Assembly (NCBI GenBank): GCA_035222895.1
Contig: JAVYIG010009866.1
Span: 1 to 64,000, forward strand
DNA length: 64,000 bases
Source of the DNA: Strongylocentrotus droebachiensis
Lineage: Eukaryota; Echinodermata; Echinoidea; Camarodonta; Strongylocentrotidae
Reading direction: 5' to 3'
The notes below the pieces were generated by a model, which made no database searches, was not told the DNA's origin, and worked only from the letters and a program-made list of their open reading frames with translations. This document shows positions 11,655 through 23,398 of the stretch, one piece after another. The translations under genes and the position numbers were made by a program. Every line of letters starts with the position of its first letter. Within the stretch, counting starts at the first letter, position 1.

Positions 11655-12168
11655 CCCGTACCCGGACACCTACCCCTCGACATCCACCCCTGGATAACCA
11701 CCCCAGTCAACTACCCCCTAGGGCAGCTACCCCCTAGGACAACTACCCCCAAGGGCAAACCACCCTCTAAGACGACTACCCTCAAGGACAACTACCCCGG
11801 ACAACTACCCCCAGATAACTACCCCCTAGGACAACTCCCCCCGACAACTACCCCCTAGGACAACTACCGTCTAGGATGGTTGTCCTAGAGGATGGTTGTC
11901 ATGTATAGGGGGTAGTTTGTGTGTGGGGTAGTTGTGTGGGGGGAGGGGGGGGGGGTAGTTGTCCGGGGTAGTTGTCCTAGGGGGTAGTTGTCGGGGGGTA
12001 GTTGTCCAGGGGGGGGAAGTTGTCGTAGGGGGTAGTTGTCGTAGGGGGTAGTTGTCTGGGGGTAGTTGTCCCGCGGGGTAGTCGTCATAGAGGGTGGTTG
12101 CCCTAGGGGGTAGTTGTACTGGGGGTAGTTGACTGGTGGTGGTTATCCAGGGGGGGGGGGGAGGGGGG
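11655..12168. repeat. Inverted minisatellite (CCCCCTAGGACAACTA and complement)
   Basis: Units of 15-18 bp of the form CCCCCTAGGACAACTA run up to about 11875. The reverse complement TAGTTGTCCTAGGGGG then runs to about 12168, giving two arms of over 200 bp that meet head to head. This is fold-back-like. The Pro/Thr/Tyr-rich frames across it are artefacts. Confidence 0.85.
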
Positions 12169-13256
12169 GGGGGACTCTTCTTTGTCGGTCCAGATGTGAT
12201 CTCTATGAAAGCTGTAAGGTCCGATACATGGGATGCCATTCGCCTGAAAATTATTATGGTCGATCGCTTACTGAAGTAGAACAACGTACAATATGATTAC
12301 TGGAAATCCGGGCACGACTCAAGCATAAATGCTTAACAAGACTTAGACTTATCCACCCCTAAATTGTACAGTAATGACACTATACTGAAGATAATGGGGC
12401 TTTTCGGTTCTATATCTATGGGAAGATCAACTTTAAACGACTTGTCGCACAGTATCAGGTTATGAACTTTAAACTTTAAATTTTGTGAGCAACAATAATG
12501 ATACTTCATTCAGAGGAAAGGGATAAATCTATACATTTCTCAGCGGCGAATCCAATATTTTTTTCAAAGGAAGTGGGGGGGGGGGCGGGGGTCGAAGCCA
12601 ACGAGTGCGATATAAGTCCCATACAAATATATCAGCTTGCAGCTCTCAACTATATAAAGTGATACTCTGTGCTAAGCTATAATTACATTCAATTGATCCT
12701 TATTTAATAACTGATAACCTTGTATTGTATTATACAGGTAACTCGGCTTAGAATGGACGTACATGTACATTGTAAACAAGCCTTGAAAACATAATCAACA
12801 ACTGTCACTTTACTCTGTTGTAAAACTGTTGCAAAACTATCAGAATAATGATGGTGGAAATTGAGAACGTAAGAAGAGTATCATTGATTAATTTTCATTA
12901 CATGTCTGGAAAAAACACGTTTCAAAATGCTACAACAGCGAACATACAGTTAATAACTAAATTATTTATACCTTTACCAAGTTTAGTTATTTTTTAAGTG
13001 CAAATGTATTAGTCCCAATTTAGGCTCCTGATAATGTGAAATATCAAAACTTACATCTAAAAGTATTCAACAAATGCCCCAATTTAACCAGTCCATCTTT
13101 CATTCTTGAGTAACGAAATTTTTTACAAAGGGTATAAGAATGATTTAGTTGTTAACTGTGTTACTTCACCCTGTTTGGTCAACGCAAATACTCAATCATC
13201 TACCAACATGTAAAACATGTTCCCACCTTGAGCACTATACACATACACTGTACCCT
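12169..13256. other. Non-coding interval
   Basis: A poly-G element edge lies at 12541-12595 (GGCGAATCCAATATTTTTTT, then a G run). No gene is seen. Confidence 0.55.
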
Positions 13257-13331
13257 TTAAAGGGCCTTGTTAACATTGTTCAGATGAGATAAAATGGTGC
13301 TAAGGTAGTGACTTCAATCCTAGATGTACCC
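13257..13331 (+). mobile_element. TTAA MITE end, copy 1
   Basis: The stretch starts TTAAAGGGCCTTGTTAACAT, followed by TTGTTCAGATGA and GGTGCTAAGGTAGTGACTT. The same sequence occurs in reverse at 44479-44552. It is a dispersed element end of unknown full length. Confidence 0.55.
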
Positions 13332-14309
13332 TTTTGGGTGGGGTCCAGGGGCAGAGTACAAACTTAAGACTTTTGAATATATATATATATGAATTATGTA
13401 ATGGGCTTGTTTTCCTTTCTAATGGATCCGTACAACATGGCAGAGCTTTGGAGGGGTAGGGGGGGGGGGGGGGGTGTTAGAGGCCCTGCGGGCGGAGCCC
13501 CAGGGCGCCCTCCAGTTTTAGCAATTTACAATCTTTAAGATAGAAACTCACCCTCTCTCCTAAGGACACTTTTATTCAACAGCGTGTTGTCTTGGGAACC
13601 ACGTCTACCTTTATTAATGGGATCCAGGGTCCGCCTGGATAGCTGTCGTGAGCGAAAAACTCGTCTCTTGCCCGAATATTCACTTTGAAAATTATGCATT
13701 TACCTTTAAAATAAGGACTTTGAGAAGCACTGCTATAGTGGATGGTTATATTATGGGGTCAGTTGCCCTTGTGGACATTTCTTAGTGGTTAGTTATTGTC
13801 CAGGGTGGATAGAGGGGTCGGTAGATATCAGATGGTGGTAATCGTGGGGGGGGGGGGGGAAGGGGCTTGCATGTGGGGTACAATTTCGATTGGGGGGGGG
13901 GGGGGGCTGTCGTCTCTTGCCCGAATATTCACTTTCGTTTCCGAAAGCTAAGTGAATTTGTTTTTTGTTTTGTTGTACATGTAAATCAGCTAATATTGAC
14001 TATAGTAATTTGAAAAATGTATTGTATTAGCGAAAAGATTAACGAACACTTATAGACGCTGCTTGAATATCATGCCATGTTACGTATTGTGTTGGCTGAT
14101 TTTTTATTTTTATTCATTTATTTGGTATTGTTTCCATAATGTTGCCCCGTCAGTAGTTAAAATACTATTATACATGGGGGCCCTGCATTACGTAGACAAT
14201 ACAGAAGACATTCATGTACATATTAGTTACATGGTGAAATAATAATCAAGATGGTTTTTCCAGGAATTAAAAAATGGAAATTCCAGAAGGCTGAGGAAGA
14301 AGAAGCAGA
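13332..14309. other. Repeat-rich non-coding interval
   Basis: Poly-G tracts lie at 13457-13475, 13847-13859 and 13892-13906. GTCTCTTGCCCGAATATTCA occurs twice (about 13662 and 13912), and the inner segment resembles the 95-bp array and the 12-kb minisatellite. No gene. Confidence 0.55.
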
Positions 14310-14662
14310 AGGACGAGAAGAGAAAGGAGAAGAAAGAGGAGGAGGAGGAAGGGTAGAAACAGGAGGTGGGTGAGAAGAAGAAGAAGAAGAAGTAGTAGTA
14401 GTAGGAGTAGTAGTAGTAGTAGTAGTAGTAATAGTAGTAGTAGTAGTAGTATTAGTGGTAGTAGAAGAAGAAGAAGAAGAAGAAGAAGAAGAAGAAGAAG
14501 AAGAAGGAGAAGAAGAAGAAGAAGGAGAAGAAGAAGAAGAAAAAGAAGAAGAAGAGGGAGAAAAAAAAGAGAAGAAAAAAGAAGAAGAATACAAAAAACG
14601 AAGAAGATGAAGAAGAAAAAGGAGGAGGTGGAGGAGGAGAAGGAAGAGGAGGAAGAGAAGGA
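14310..14662. repeat. GGA/GTA/GAA trinucleotide repeat block
   Basis: GTA repeats lie at about 14391-14463 and GAA repeats at 14464-14660, with GGA-rich edges. The Arg/Ser, Leu and Ser homopolymer frames are artefacts. Confidence 0.95.
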
Positions 14663-15171
14663 GAAGGTAAAGGTAAAGGCTCCAATGACCGAACAGATAA
14701 TTTTATCCTTTAAAGTTGTGGATCTCATTTCCCATTAGAATACATTTTGAATAATAAAGTTTTCTCGTTTTGAGATCAGGCCATTTTGATCAAGCAAATA
14801 TAAACTGACGATCTTGAACAATATTAATATGTATCATCTTCTCTTAAAGAAAACATTTGTCATTTTAAAGCTCTTTCTGTCCAATAATAGGCTAACAACA
14901 ATAGGCCAAGTAAAATAAATATGTATCTTGAGATTTCGAAACTTCATGTTTCGATCATAGGGCTCACTTGCATGAACATCAATCATAAAAAACATTATCC
15001 TGTTGACTGAATACTGTACCATCATACCAGAAGGAAAATACGATTGGGTTATTCTAGGCAAAAGTCACGTCCGTCAATTATCAAGTTCGGTATTTCGAGG
15101 CTAACCTAGAACAAGAACGCATCTTAATCTTGCAAACCTACATAACCTGAGTTAAAACACCCAGCCCCGGC
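14663..15171. promoter_or_regulatory. Upstream region of receptor A1 (no clear promoter motif)
   Basis: This is the 500 bp before the A1 start codon. No TATA box, splice acceptor with a strong pyrimidine tract or upstream gene could be supported. It is listed because it must hold or border the A1 promoter or 5' UTR. Confidence 0.25.
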
Positions 15172-16971
15172 ATGGAAAAACTACCACTATTATCAACAGT
15201 TATCGTGTTATTCATTTTATTTCACCAGAGTGTTAATGTGTCGTCTTCGTGTGAAGTTGCTACAAAAGATGCATTTCAAATACAACCAACAGATCAGGTC
15301 ATCCGCGAGGGGGAGAATGCATCCTTCACTTGTTCTGTCCCAAACTTCAACCAAAATCTTGATTCGGTGACATGGGATATTGTTGACGATATATACCATA
15401 AGCATTTTGTAGAGCAATACACTAAAAGTACACATGTTTTCACTTCAACTGTTGTTGTCCATAATGATGGGGATGAAACGCAATTCTTTCGCTGTACACT
15501 GACAAGAGGTTCCTCCGGATGCTATTTTTCACAAAGAGGAAGGACAATCGTTCAACATTTTCCAACTCAGAATGAGGTAAAGTGTCAACCACAAAGTCCA
15601 ACGGCTTTTGAAATTGGGGATACCACAACAATCGAATGTTCTGCTCCCAGAGGTAAACCAGTTGTTGATATTGCTTTTGTTTCTGAGAAACAGATGCCTT
15701 TCAGCATTCATCAACCAAGACCGATGGAAACTAGAGCGACAAGAACCATTGTCCAAGACCTCACTTTTACTGCGGATCTGCACTTTATGAACATTACTTG
15801 TCGAGTAACAAGTCAATCTGTATTTCCTGGTCTTGCTCTCCATTGCCCTATCGGACCATTCATAGTATATCAAACACCACAGGTCAGAGTAGAGCCACAC
15901 GTATTAGCCGTTCAGCATTTGGATGATGTGATAGCAGTCTTATGTATTGCGAAAGGATATCCCGACGTGTTCTCAATTTCCTGGGCTTGTTTTCCTCAAG
16001 AGTATTTCGAAGGCTGTAGTACAAGATCTAACGAATTGAATCTAAATATCAACTGTTCTCTCGCTTCAAACCCTCAAGATATCGAAATAACTATAACTTG
16101 CTCAGCAACAAATTCCAGAGGACTGGCACACAACACGTCAAGAATCATGATTCATAGTTCTGTCTGGAATCAATGCAAACGGCGGATGACTACAACCACA
16201 TCTCCTACGGAACAAATTGGTTCATATCTTCGACTTGAACAAAATTACGCCAGTTACACAGGAAACCAACAACTGATGGTTCAGGTTGCCTGTGTATTTG
16301 TTTCACCGATCGAGAACATCAGCCTTCTTGATCTTGATCTGGTTTGTCATTTTGGCCGGCAGATTTTAATGCCTGATGCTACTGAGAAACATGTCGAGTT
16401 TGTTTTTACATTCACGATTCAAGATATTACATCTTTTAAGACAATTCCACCTGTCACATGCAGGGCCAATACTACTTTTGGTATCTATGAACAAGAAATG
16501 AATATTACACTGAATCATTTGCCATTTGTAACAGGTTCAGTTCCGATTCTTACAACAAATGGTGAAGGCAATGATAACACCGCAAATGTTGTTAATTGGT
16601 TTGAAAAATATAAATTTGTGTTTATTGTGGTAGGGGCCATAATTCTAATTGCTTTATTGTTCATCTGTGCTATTGCAGTCATTTATTCACTTTTGCATAA
16701 CCGTTTTAAAAAGTGGACCAGGCAGACATTAGAATCCAAAAGGAGTGAAGTAAATATACCAGAGGAGTTAAACTGCAAGGATCGAGATGATGAAAATCTG
16801 AGCACGATCAGCTATTCTGCATATGAGGTTCCAATGGCTGTCGTCAGCAATGAGAAAACACAAGCACAGAGCCAAAATAATGAAACAACTATGTTTTGTG
16901 AAATATACTCTAGCTGTTCCAATAGTCAGTCAGAGGAAAGCATTTCCTCTGGATATAGTGTCAGAGAGTAA
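15172..16971 (+). CDS. Type A receptor A1: intronless four-Ig-domain transmembrane protein
   Basis: One exon encodes 599 residues. Residues 1-24 are a signal peptide. Four Ig-like domains follow: D1 (about 30-132, C54/C108, W68), D2 (about 136-233, C138, C156/C210, C225), D3 (about 236-330, C258/C310, W271) and D4 (about 355-448, C374/C430). A conserved CPIGPF link joins D2 to D3. A stalk, a membrane span (about 482-508) and a 90-residue tail complete it. The tail has Y551 in YEVP, further tyrosines at 548, 579 and 594, and a Ser-rich end. Surface-receptor location is read from the topology; ligand and role are unknown. YxxP is a known binding site for Crk-type SH2 domains when phosphorylated. 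A2 and A3 share the plan. The ATG chosen starts directly at the signal peptide. Confidence 0.9.
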   Translation: MEKLPLLSTVIVLFILFHQSVNVSSSCEVATKDAFQIQPTDQVIREGENASFTCSVPNFNQNLDSVTWDIVDDIYHKHFVEQYTKSTHVFTSTVVVHNDGDETQFFRCTLTRGSSGCYFSQRGRTIVQHFPTQNEVKCQPQSPTAFEIGDTTTIECSAPRGKPVVDIAFVSEKQMPFSIHQPRPMETRATRTIVQDLTFTADLHFMNITCRVTSQSVFPGLALHCPIGPFIVYQTPQVRVEPHVLAVQHLDDVIAVLCIAKGYPDVFSISWACFPQEYFEGCSTRSNELNLNINCSLASNPQDIEITITCSATNSRGLAHNTSRIMIHSSVWNQCKRRMTTTTSPTEQIGSYLRLEQNYASYTGNQQLMVQVACVFVSPIENISLLDLDLVCHFGRQILMPDATEKHVEFVFTFTIQDITSFKTIPPVTCRANTTFGIYEQEMNITLNHLPFVTGSVPILTTNGEGNDNTANVVNWFEKYKFVFIVVGAIILIALLFICAIAVIYSLLHNRFKKWTRQTLESKRSEVNIPEELNCKDRDDENLSTISYSAYEVPMAVVSNEKTQAQSQNNETTMFCEIYSSCSNSQSEESISSGYSVRE

Positions 16972-18289
16972 TTTAGATCTAAGGCACTTCCAAAGTTATG
17001 ATGAACCAAAATTTGTATTTGTATCTTTTCATTTGGAAACTTCGTTCCAATGAAATCATAAATTTGGGGTTTGCGGTTAAAGGTAGGACTAATGTAAAGT
17101 TCTGTGAAATTTTGAAAATTGAATGGATAGTAATTCTTTGAAATGTTGATATATTTGGATGCCCCTGTGGATGTAATATAAGCACTAGGAAATTTAGTCT
17201 CTAAAACACTTCTACCTTCGAAAATTGAAAAATCAAATTTACCGATGCTCCCTGTAAAGTTTTGTATATTTCAAATAGAGCCTAAGGCCATTCCATGGTA
17301 GCTGCGACCATGAAAATATCAGAATATGTAGTTCTGATACATAATTGCTAAATATGAATAGCAAATCGGTAGATTGTAATCAAGAAACATTGTTTTAAAG
17401 CTAAAGTAATGTCAATCTTGAGAGGGAGCTATACAACATAGAGAGTTTATTATTTACAATTTCATCACCTTAGACTCGATTTCAACCACGACAACGATTA
17501 TTGAATATTGTAAACTCGCATGTTCTTCCAATTTGTTCATTTGAACCAAATTCATGACCCCATACCAAAACTTTATATTACCTTTAAGAGAGGTATTTTC
17601 GCATGAGAGGAGTCCTGGGAAGGACTGGTGAACCAGTTTAAGAATACAAAGAAAGATCGAGGCTCGACGTTCCAAACAGATTGAATGTTCGTCAATCAAT
17701 CCTTAATTTCTCTACTTCTTTCCATACAATACCAAGTAATCTTCCATAAGAAAAGAAGTCCCCCAAAAGGGCACCCCTCTCACTTTCTTTTGTTTTCCCC
17801 TTTAAAACCCTACAATACTTTTTTGGACTATACCCACACGGTGTAACCGCAAACATACCACCATGCATATTACTTAATTCCAATGGTACATTAATTATTT
17901 GATTCGGCTCTAAAGTCAGGACTAGATATCCGTTTATAACTTCTTGTATATTATTAATGTGTAAATATGTAATAAATGCAACATTTTGATATTTTGCAAG
18001 ATCGTTTGGACACTAGGTCATGATGAATTAACAAAAACGTCACGGCGAAAATGAAATCGACAAATACAACTATACTTTGTAAAGACAAAACCTGAATAAA
18101 AAAGGGAAAAGGGATATTTAAAGATAAAGTTTCGCACTGGTAACGCGATGAAGTTGTGAAAAGAAAGATGTTCGGAAGGATTGGGGAAAGAATGATTATA
18201 AAATACACTAGCAGGAAAGTAATGTGAGGTATTGTGGTGATCAAAACGAAATTGAGTCAGTCTTACCGAAATATAGATGAGCTGCACAA
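16972..18289. other. Intergenic, AT-rich
   Basis: No gene, and no AATAAA close to the A1 stop. Nothing else is recognised. Confidence 0.55.
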
Positions 18290-18602
18290 CAGTTTGTTGC
18301 ATGAAACTTATCATTAATAGTAACTCTACAATTAATGGTAACTACTATGGTATTATTGCTCAATAGACAATCAAAATGGGTACCTGGTAGGAATTTATTC
18401 CTTGAAATGCTAGAGCGCCGTATGGCAGCCGTGCTAAAGCCAGGGTAATAATCGGGAGCGCCAGGAGTGTCAAATCTGACTGACATGAACGCTATCCAAG
18501 AACCCACTATTATTTATATTATTATTAAAATAAAGTATTCCATGGAATTTACCATCGATGGTAAAGTTACCATCAATGATCAATTTTATGCAACGGGACC
18601 CA
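18290..18602. mobile_element. MITE-like inverted repeat with SINE-like core
   Basis: Ends at 18290-18340 and 18547-18602 are imperfect reverse complements (GTTGCATGAA... and ...TTTTATGCAAC with GATGGTAAC-like blocks). The centre holds GCCGTGCTAAAGCCAGGGTA, a type of sequence that looks like a dispersed repeat. Confidence 0.5.
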
Positions 18603-21138
18603 GAAATGGCTATACTGGACGACAGACCCACTGACGCATATATGTTTGGTGCATACAATGAAATGAACGTACCTTCTTTTCTGTGTTTTGTGTTTAGTGA
18701 CCAATCTTTATTTCTACATATTATGTGAGATGTTATATCTGTGTAAACAAAATGAATGGTGATTAACTGTATCATAGACTATAGCTTTTTGGACCATTTA
18801 CAAATTGATTGTCGATCGGAATATGACAGGAATAGACAAAAGAAACGTTGCTTCCAAACAAATTTTCCAAAGAGAAATTATAAACAGATTGGAAAGTCAG
18901 TCAAATATAGATATGACCAGAAAGTACACGTTTTTACCAAAAGGTTGGTTACGTGTATTTAAAAAAAAGAAATAAAAAGTGGGCACAAAACTATTAATAC
19001 AACTTAATATCAATTCTTTGTTATGGCAATAATGGTGCTTTTGTGATTATGTTAGTTTGATTTGCATCATTGTATCTTTGAATGTAAACCATGTATGCCT
19101 AATAAATCCTCTGATGAGGCAAAGACAGACAAAAAAACTGTATATCCGATGTTTTTTTCAAGGTATGTGAAATCGTTTACCTATTTTCTTTAATTTAATA
19201 TGGTAAATAAATAATGTATTTGTACCAATCAAAACTTATTTATTTATGTGATAAGAATATAATATTTACTCATAATTTGCAATAATTCCGTAAATCTGAA
19301 TCCGAGAGTGTTTATATCATTTGACACTACCTCTTATATGTAAGTAGTCTTTTCTCCATGTATAATTATGAAAGCCGATCTATTTATACTATCGTTTGTG
19401 TAATTGAAAGAGTGTCTTTTTCTTTGGAATAGTATGTACAGAAAAGAATATTTGAATAAAGATGATATAAATTCACAGAATTATTATTCATATCATGTAT
19501 ATCACAGTACATTGTATCATCATTGATTAGATTCTACAATGCAAATACAACGTTAATTACTTGAGCCTTTCTTTCAAAGTATATAGAACAAGAAATGTCT
19601 TGTTAAATCACAAATAAGAAATTACACTATTTGGAAAGCTTATTCCATTAAAAAATACGATGGATTGTGTTTTAAGTAATCTAGTAATAATTTCTAAAAA
19701 TGTTTTTTGAGACGGGCTTTTAAGACCGATGTCAGCACTTGCGTACTGATGGGGACTTTGGGCTACTTCCCCTAAAGTTCGAAGCCAAACATTAAAAAAG
19801 GAAAATAAAAGGAAAGAAGAAATAGAAAGGAAAACGAAATAAAATTAATGAAAATAAAAAAGGAAGGAAGAAAAGAGCTAAAATTATATTTTAACGTTTA
19901 ACGCCTATAATACGTTTGTATACAGCAAACTACATAAAAGTCGTATTCTCTCTTATTTTGGCGGCCGATCCAACGGATACTATATATTTGTGTGGGCTCA
20001 TGACGCCTCTGCCTGTCAGAGCGGCAAACCCCGATCGGACGAGCGAAATTCTCGGACGGTAAATGGGGACATCATCCTCGAGACCAGCAGCTACCGAGCT
20101 GCAACGCCCGATCGAGCTCCAGATATGTTTTTAATCGAATTAAACACAGGGACCTATATTTCAGGACGAGGACTTTATTAATGCTAAAATTTTAAATTCC
20201 AAGTAAGATAAAACGCATATTTTTGGGATACGAGTAATCAAAATGATTCAAATGACATTGTCATGAAAATATGAAAATGCAGTCAAAGTTCAATCACGAA
20301 ATGTGAGAAGACCAACAAACCATTTTTTTTCTTGTTTGAATGTAAATTTCATCAATTATCTTTTCATTCCTTTCCGGAGATCATTTCTAATAATGATCAG
20401 GATGATCTTATTCTTAACTGACATACATGCATTGTTGAAGCTCAAAAAAGTTATTTTCACCTATACCTGAACTCAAACTTCCCTTTGGAGTATATGAATA
20501 ACAGCTTTGGACAAATTACTCGCCTATATTTATATAGAAGTTAATATTCGTTAATATTAAACAGGAAAAGTTGCATTAATACTTCTATATGAAATGGATT
20601 GTACACCTTTACAAGGTGTGGATAGGTAATGAAGGGTAAAGTACAACATGAATATATAATATAGACAGAATAATGTAAACAGATTAAACTAATACTATAA
20701 TGATGAAAAGGGATGAGAATATGAAAATATTAGTGCCGACGATATAGCTCAAAAACTAGAGGTGACGTGGTTCACCACTCATAATCTTAGTCCAGCAATA
20801 ACGTCCTTTGTCAAGACTTTTGGTGGGGGGGGGGGGGGCTGACGTCTCTTAGGGGAGAGGCGTTCGGGACGAGGCATAGGGGTACAGACGATGTACTTAC
20901 ATGCGATGTACTTACATGCACACATGTCAAATAGGTTATCGATTTACAAACACGGCAAACTTTGTGATTGGCTTACTCATATGATATCGTCATAGATCAT
21001 TTAGCTAGGCTGATGTTTTTTCCCCGCTCAACCATTTTTCACGCCATTATGCAGAACCGGGGATGAGGAAACTTTATCTATCTATCGTCTGTACTGAAGT
21101 TCTTTAGAGTACATTCGTATTTACAAAGAGTAAGTTTG
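18603..21138. other. Intergenic, AT-rich
   Basis: No gene is supported. An A/G-rich tract lies at 19790-19880 and a poly-G run at 20824-20839. Confidence 0.55.
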
Positions 21139-21192
21139 CCTACATCACCATAATCACCTACATCACCATAATCACCTACATCACCATAATCA
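21139..21192. repeat. Three perfect 18-bp tandem copies
   Basis: CCTACATCACCATAATCA is repeated three times without change. Confidence 0.95.
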
Positions 21193-22357
21193 ATTTACTT
21201 TGTGATACGAATAAATAAGTCTTCATGGGTATAATTTTATTTCCCTTTAAATATATTTTGATTTGATGCCGTTATTATTATTATATTTATTGTTTGAATC
21301 ATAAGTCACCACGAATTAAAATTGGGATCGTAAGTATTATTACAATTATCAATAATAAGATTACAGTGAATAGTGCATTTTAAAGAGTTTGCTAGAATTT
21401 TTCTATTACAGTGAGGAATCCTGATTTCCCAAGTAGCCCATACCCATCCGTGTAGTAAAAATAGCACTACACACACACACACACGCCCACATGCAAGCAG
21501 CAATTACAGAAAGAGCAGTAATATTATACGAACATAATCATAAGCAGGGGGTAAGTATAATAAATATAAACAAAAGTATAAAATACTTTAACATTAAACT
21601 CCAATTAGGCCTAACACCTAGTTTTGATTCCGTTATGTCTTTCAGATTTACCAGGGAGGCGAGACTCACCTCTTTGGTCTAATGAACGCCTTTTGGCAGG
21701 TTTTAGCAGCGTGAATGGTGATGAATAGTGTAGCAGCCTAACATTTGGATGAAATAGGATAACAACAAGTCATTGTATCATCAAATCATTATACATTTCA
21801 CCGTTGATCAAAGTAAAGATCCTTGAAATTCTTTCAGACTTCGAAGCAAAGAGTAGTTTGTGCATACACTTTGATGCGGGATACAGCATCTTTTTTATCT
21901 ATATCTGCCAAGTAAACTTAAACTACTACACTGTCTTGACGAGTTTTCTTGTCTTGACGGAAGAAGGCTACCGACAGACGGTCGACTCCAGACTGTTTCT
22001 ACCACCAAATGGTTTAGCTAAAATCACAGGAAGACGAGTGGACCAACAATACGCATCCTTACATCGTTTTCAGCTGCCATTTCTACGACTCGATTTTTCA
22101 TCAGTGATTCAAATAAATTCAGAGAATAACGGTTTTGTTTAATTTATCGCTATTCTATTATTCTAAATACGTTTAATACGTGTATGTATGTCATTCAAAC
22201 CAAGTAATCAAGAGAAAAACAAGAAGAAGTCTTTACCCGTGCTTCTGAAAAACAATCAGACTGAGTTTGATATTTCTATACAATTGTAAGTAGAGTACGC
22301 TTTTTATACACTGTCTCCTGTAATCAGACGCTCTTGAATTGTCATCAAAAAGTAATT
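21193..22357. other. Upstream region of C1; no B partner recognised
   Basis: A CA microsatellite lies at about 21469-21486. A 112-residue frame at 21804-22142 has no Ig hallmark, so I do not call it. A pyrimidine-rich stretch ending in CAG at 22327 could be a splice acceptor 30 nt before the C1 start. Confidence 0.4.
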
Positions 22358-23393
22358 ATGAATGTCATAATCAATCTCATCTGGCTACTTTGCTGTACAG
22401 TCCAGTATGGCACAGGATTAGAAGTATATTGCGAAGGAAGAGAAGCTGTATTACGTTTTAGTTTCCCAAGAAGAGATATTGATGTTACTTTGCAGATTGG
22501 CAATCGACATCCCTTTTATATATGGTGGTATCGGTCAATTGTTAGAGTCCGGTCTCTACAAACACCAGATCAACCGTTTTCAAGTTAAGCAAACTGATAC
22601 TGATAATCATTATAATATAATATTGATTATATCAAATGTGTCCCGTGAAGATGATGGGACATATATAAGCCTTGTATACGTAGATGGAGAAACGGTAACA
22701 GATCTTACTAAAAGAATTGCCCTTTCTATTGAATACTCTCCTGGAGACCCACACTGCAGGTATGTATCACCATCAAATATTGATGTCATTCGTGATACAT
22801 GGGACATCATTGAGTGTACAGCTGCCATTGGTACTATGCCTGGGTATATTGTTTGCTTTCAGAATAATGAAGCACTTCCCATACGTGGCAACCTAATGAA
22901 GAACTCAACTACATTGTCACAGCAAATCTGGGTGAAGAGGGATAATTTCTTTTCATGTTGTAGCTCAGATTACAGTCTTCATGTCAATGCATCGTCTTGC
23001 AAAGAATTTACTAGTCCTGCTAGGGGAAAGGAAAAGAGTGTAACGATTCCTCAGTTACCTTTTGTATCATCAACAACATCAAATCACATTTTTTCTGCTG
23101 AAAATGTAACAACTACAGGCATTCTATTTGATAAAGTAGAATACACTCCTAGTACTCAAATTTCAACTATTGAGGTGCTAATACTGACGGCTGTTCTTCT
23201 CGTATTTGCTGTATTGATAATTCTGTGCATCGAAGTAAGGAATATTAGACATAGAATTGCTCTGATTAATCAAAACGAAGCAGATATTGTAAATAACGAA
23301 AACGAAGAGTATATGAGTTGTCAATCGCGATCTCCTGCAATCGATGACTATCGAATATGTAAGGGTCTAAATGACGAGCACTTCCGTATGTGA
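22358..23393 (+). pseudogene. Type C receptor C1: two-Ig-domain transmembrane protein with one frameshift
   Basis: The first frame gives a signal peptide and the start of D1 up to about 22520. The second frame (from about 22521 to the stop at 23391-23393) gives the rest of D1, the six-Cys D2, a stalk, a membrane span and a 40-residue tail with EEYMSC and DDYRIC. Alignment to C2 and C3 shows the frame is lost in the TTTTATATATGG tract: either one extra base or one missing AT unit. There is no other lesion, so it may be a recent pseudogene, an allele or an assembly error. D1 reads GTYIS where C2-C4 read GTYxC, so it lacks the F-strand cysteine too. An upstream in-frame ATG at 22334 is possible, but 22358 starts at the hydrophobic signal as in C2. 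Confidence 0.8.
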
Positions 23394-23398
23394 ATAAA
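23393..23398 (+). terminator. Possible polyadenylation signal overlapping the C1 stop codon
   Basis: The stop TGA runs directly into AATAAA (TGAATAAAG). A second AATAAA lies at 23915-23920. Which is used cannot be told from sequence. Confidence 0.35.

Noticed and set aside
11871-12284. Thr/Pro/Tyr-rich frame of 137 residues, mucin-like
   Set aside because: It is a translation of the inverted minisatellite with no signal peptide; reading frames vary with unit length.
14223-14738. Long Ser, Leu, Arg and Phe homopolymer frames
   Set aside because: They are six-frame readings of GAA/GTA/GGA trinucleotide repeats.
19105-19140. CTGATGAGGCAAAGACAG as a second hammerhead
   Set aside because: No stem II closes between CTGATGA and a GAAA, and stem I does not pair.
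21804-22142. 112-residue frame upstream of C1 as a possible type B partner
   Set aside because: It has no Ig hallmark, no PPG linker and no SCC motif; homology could not be seen.
22511-22530. Programmed ribosomal frameshift in C1
   Set aside because: No paralogue has it, and TTTTATATATGG is not a known slip site; a TA-tract indel explains it more simply.
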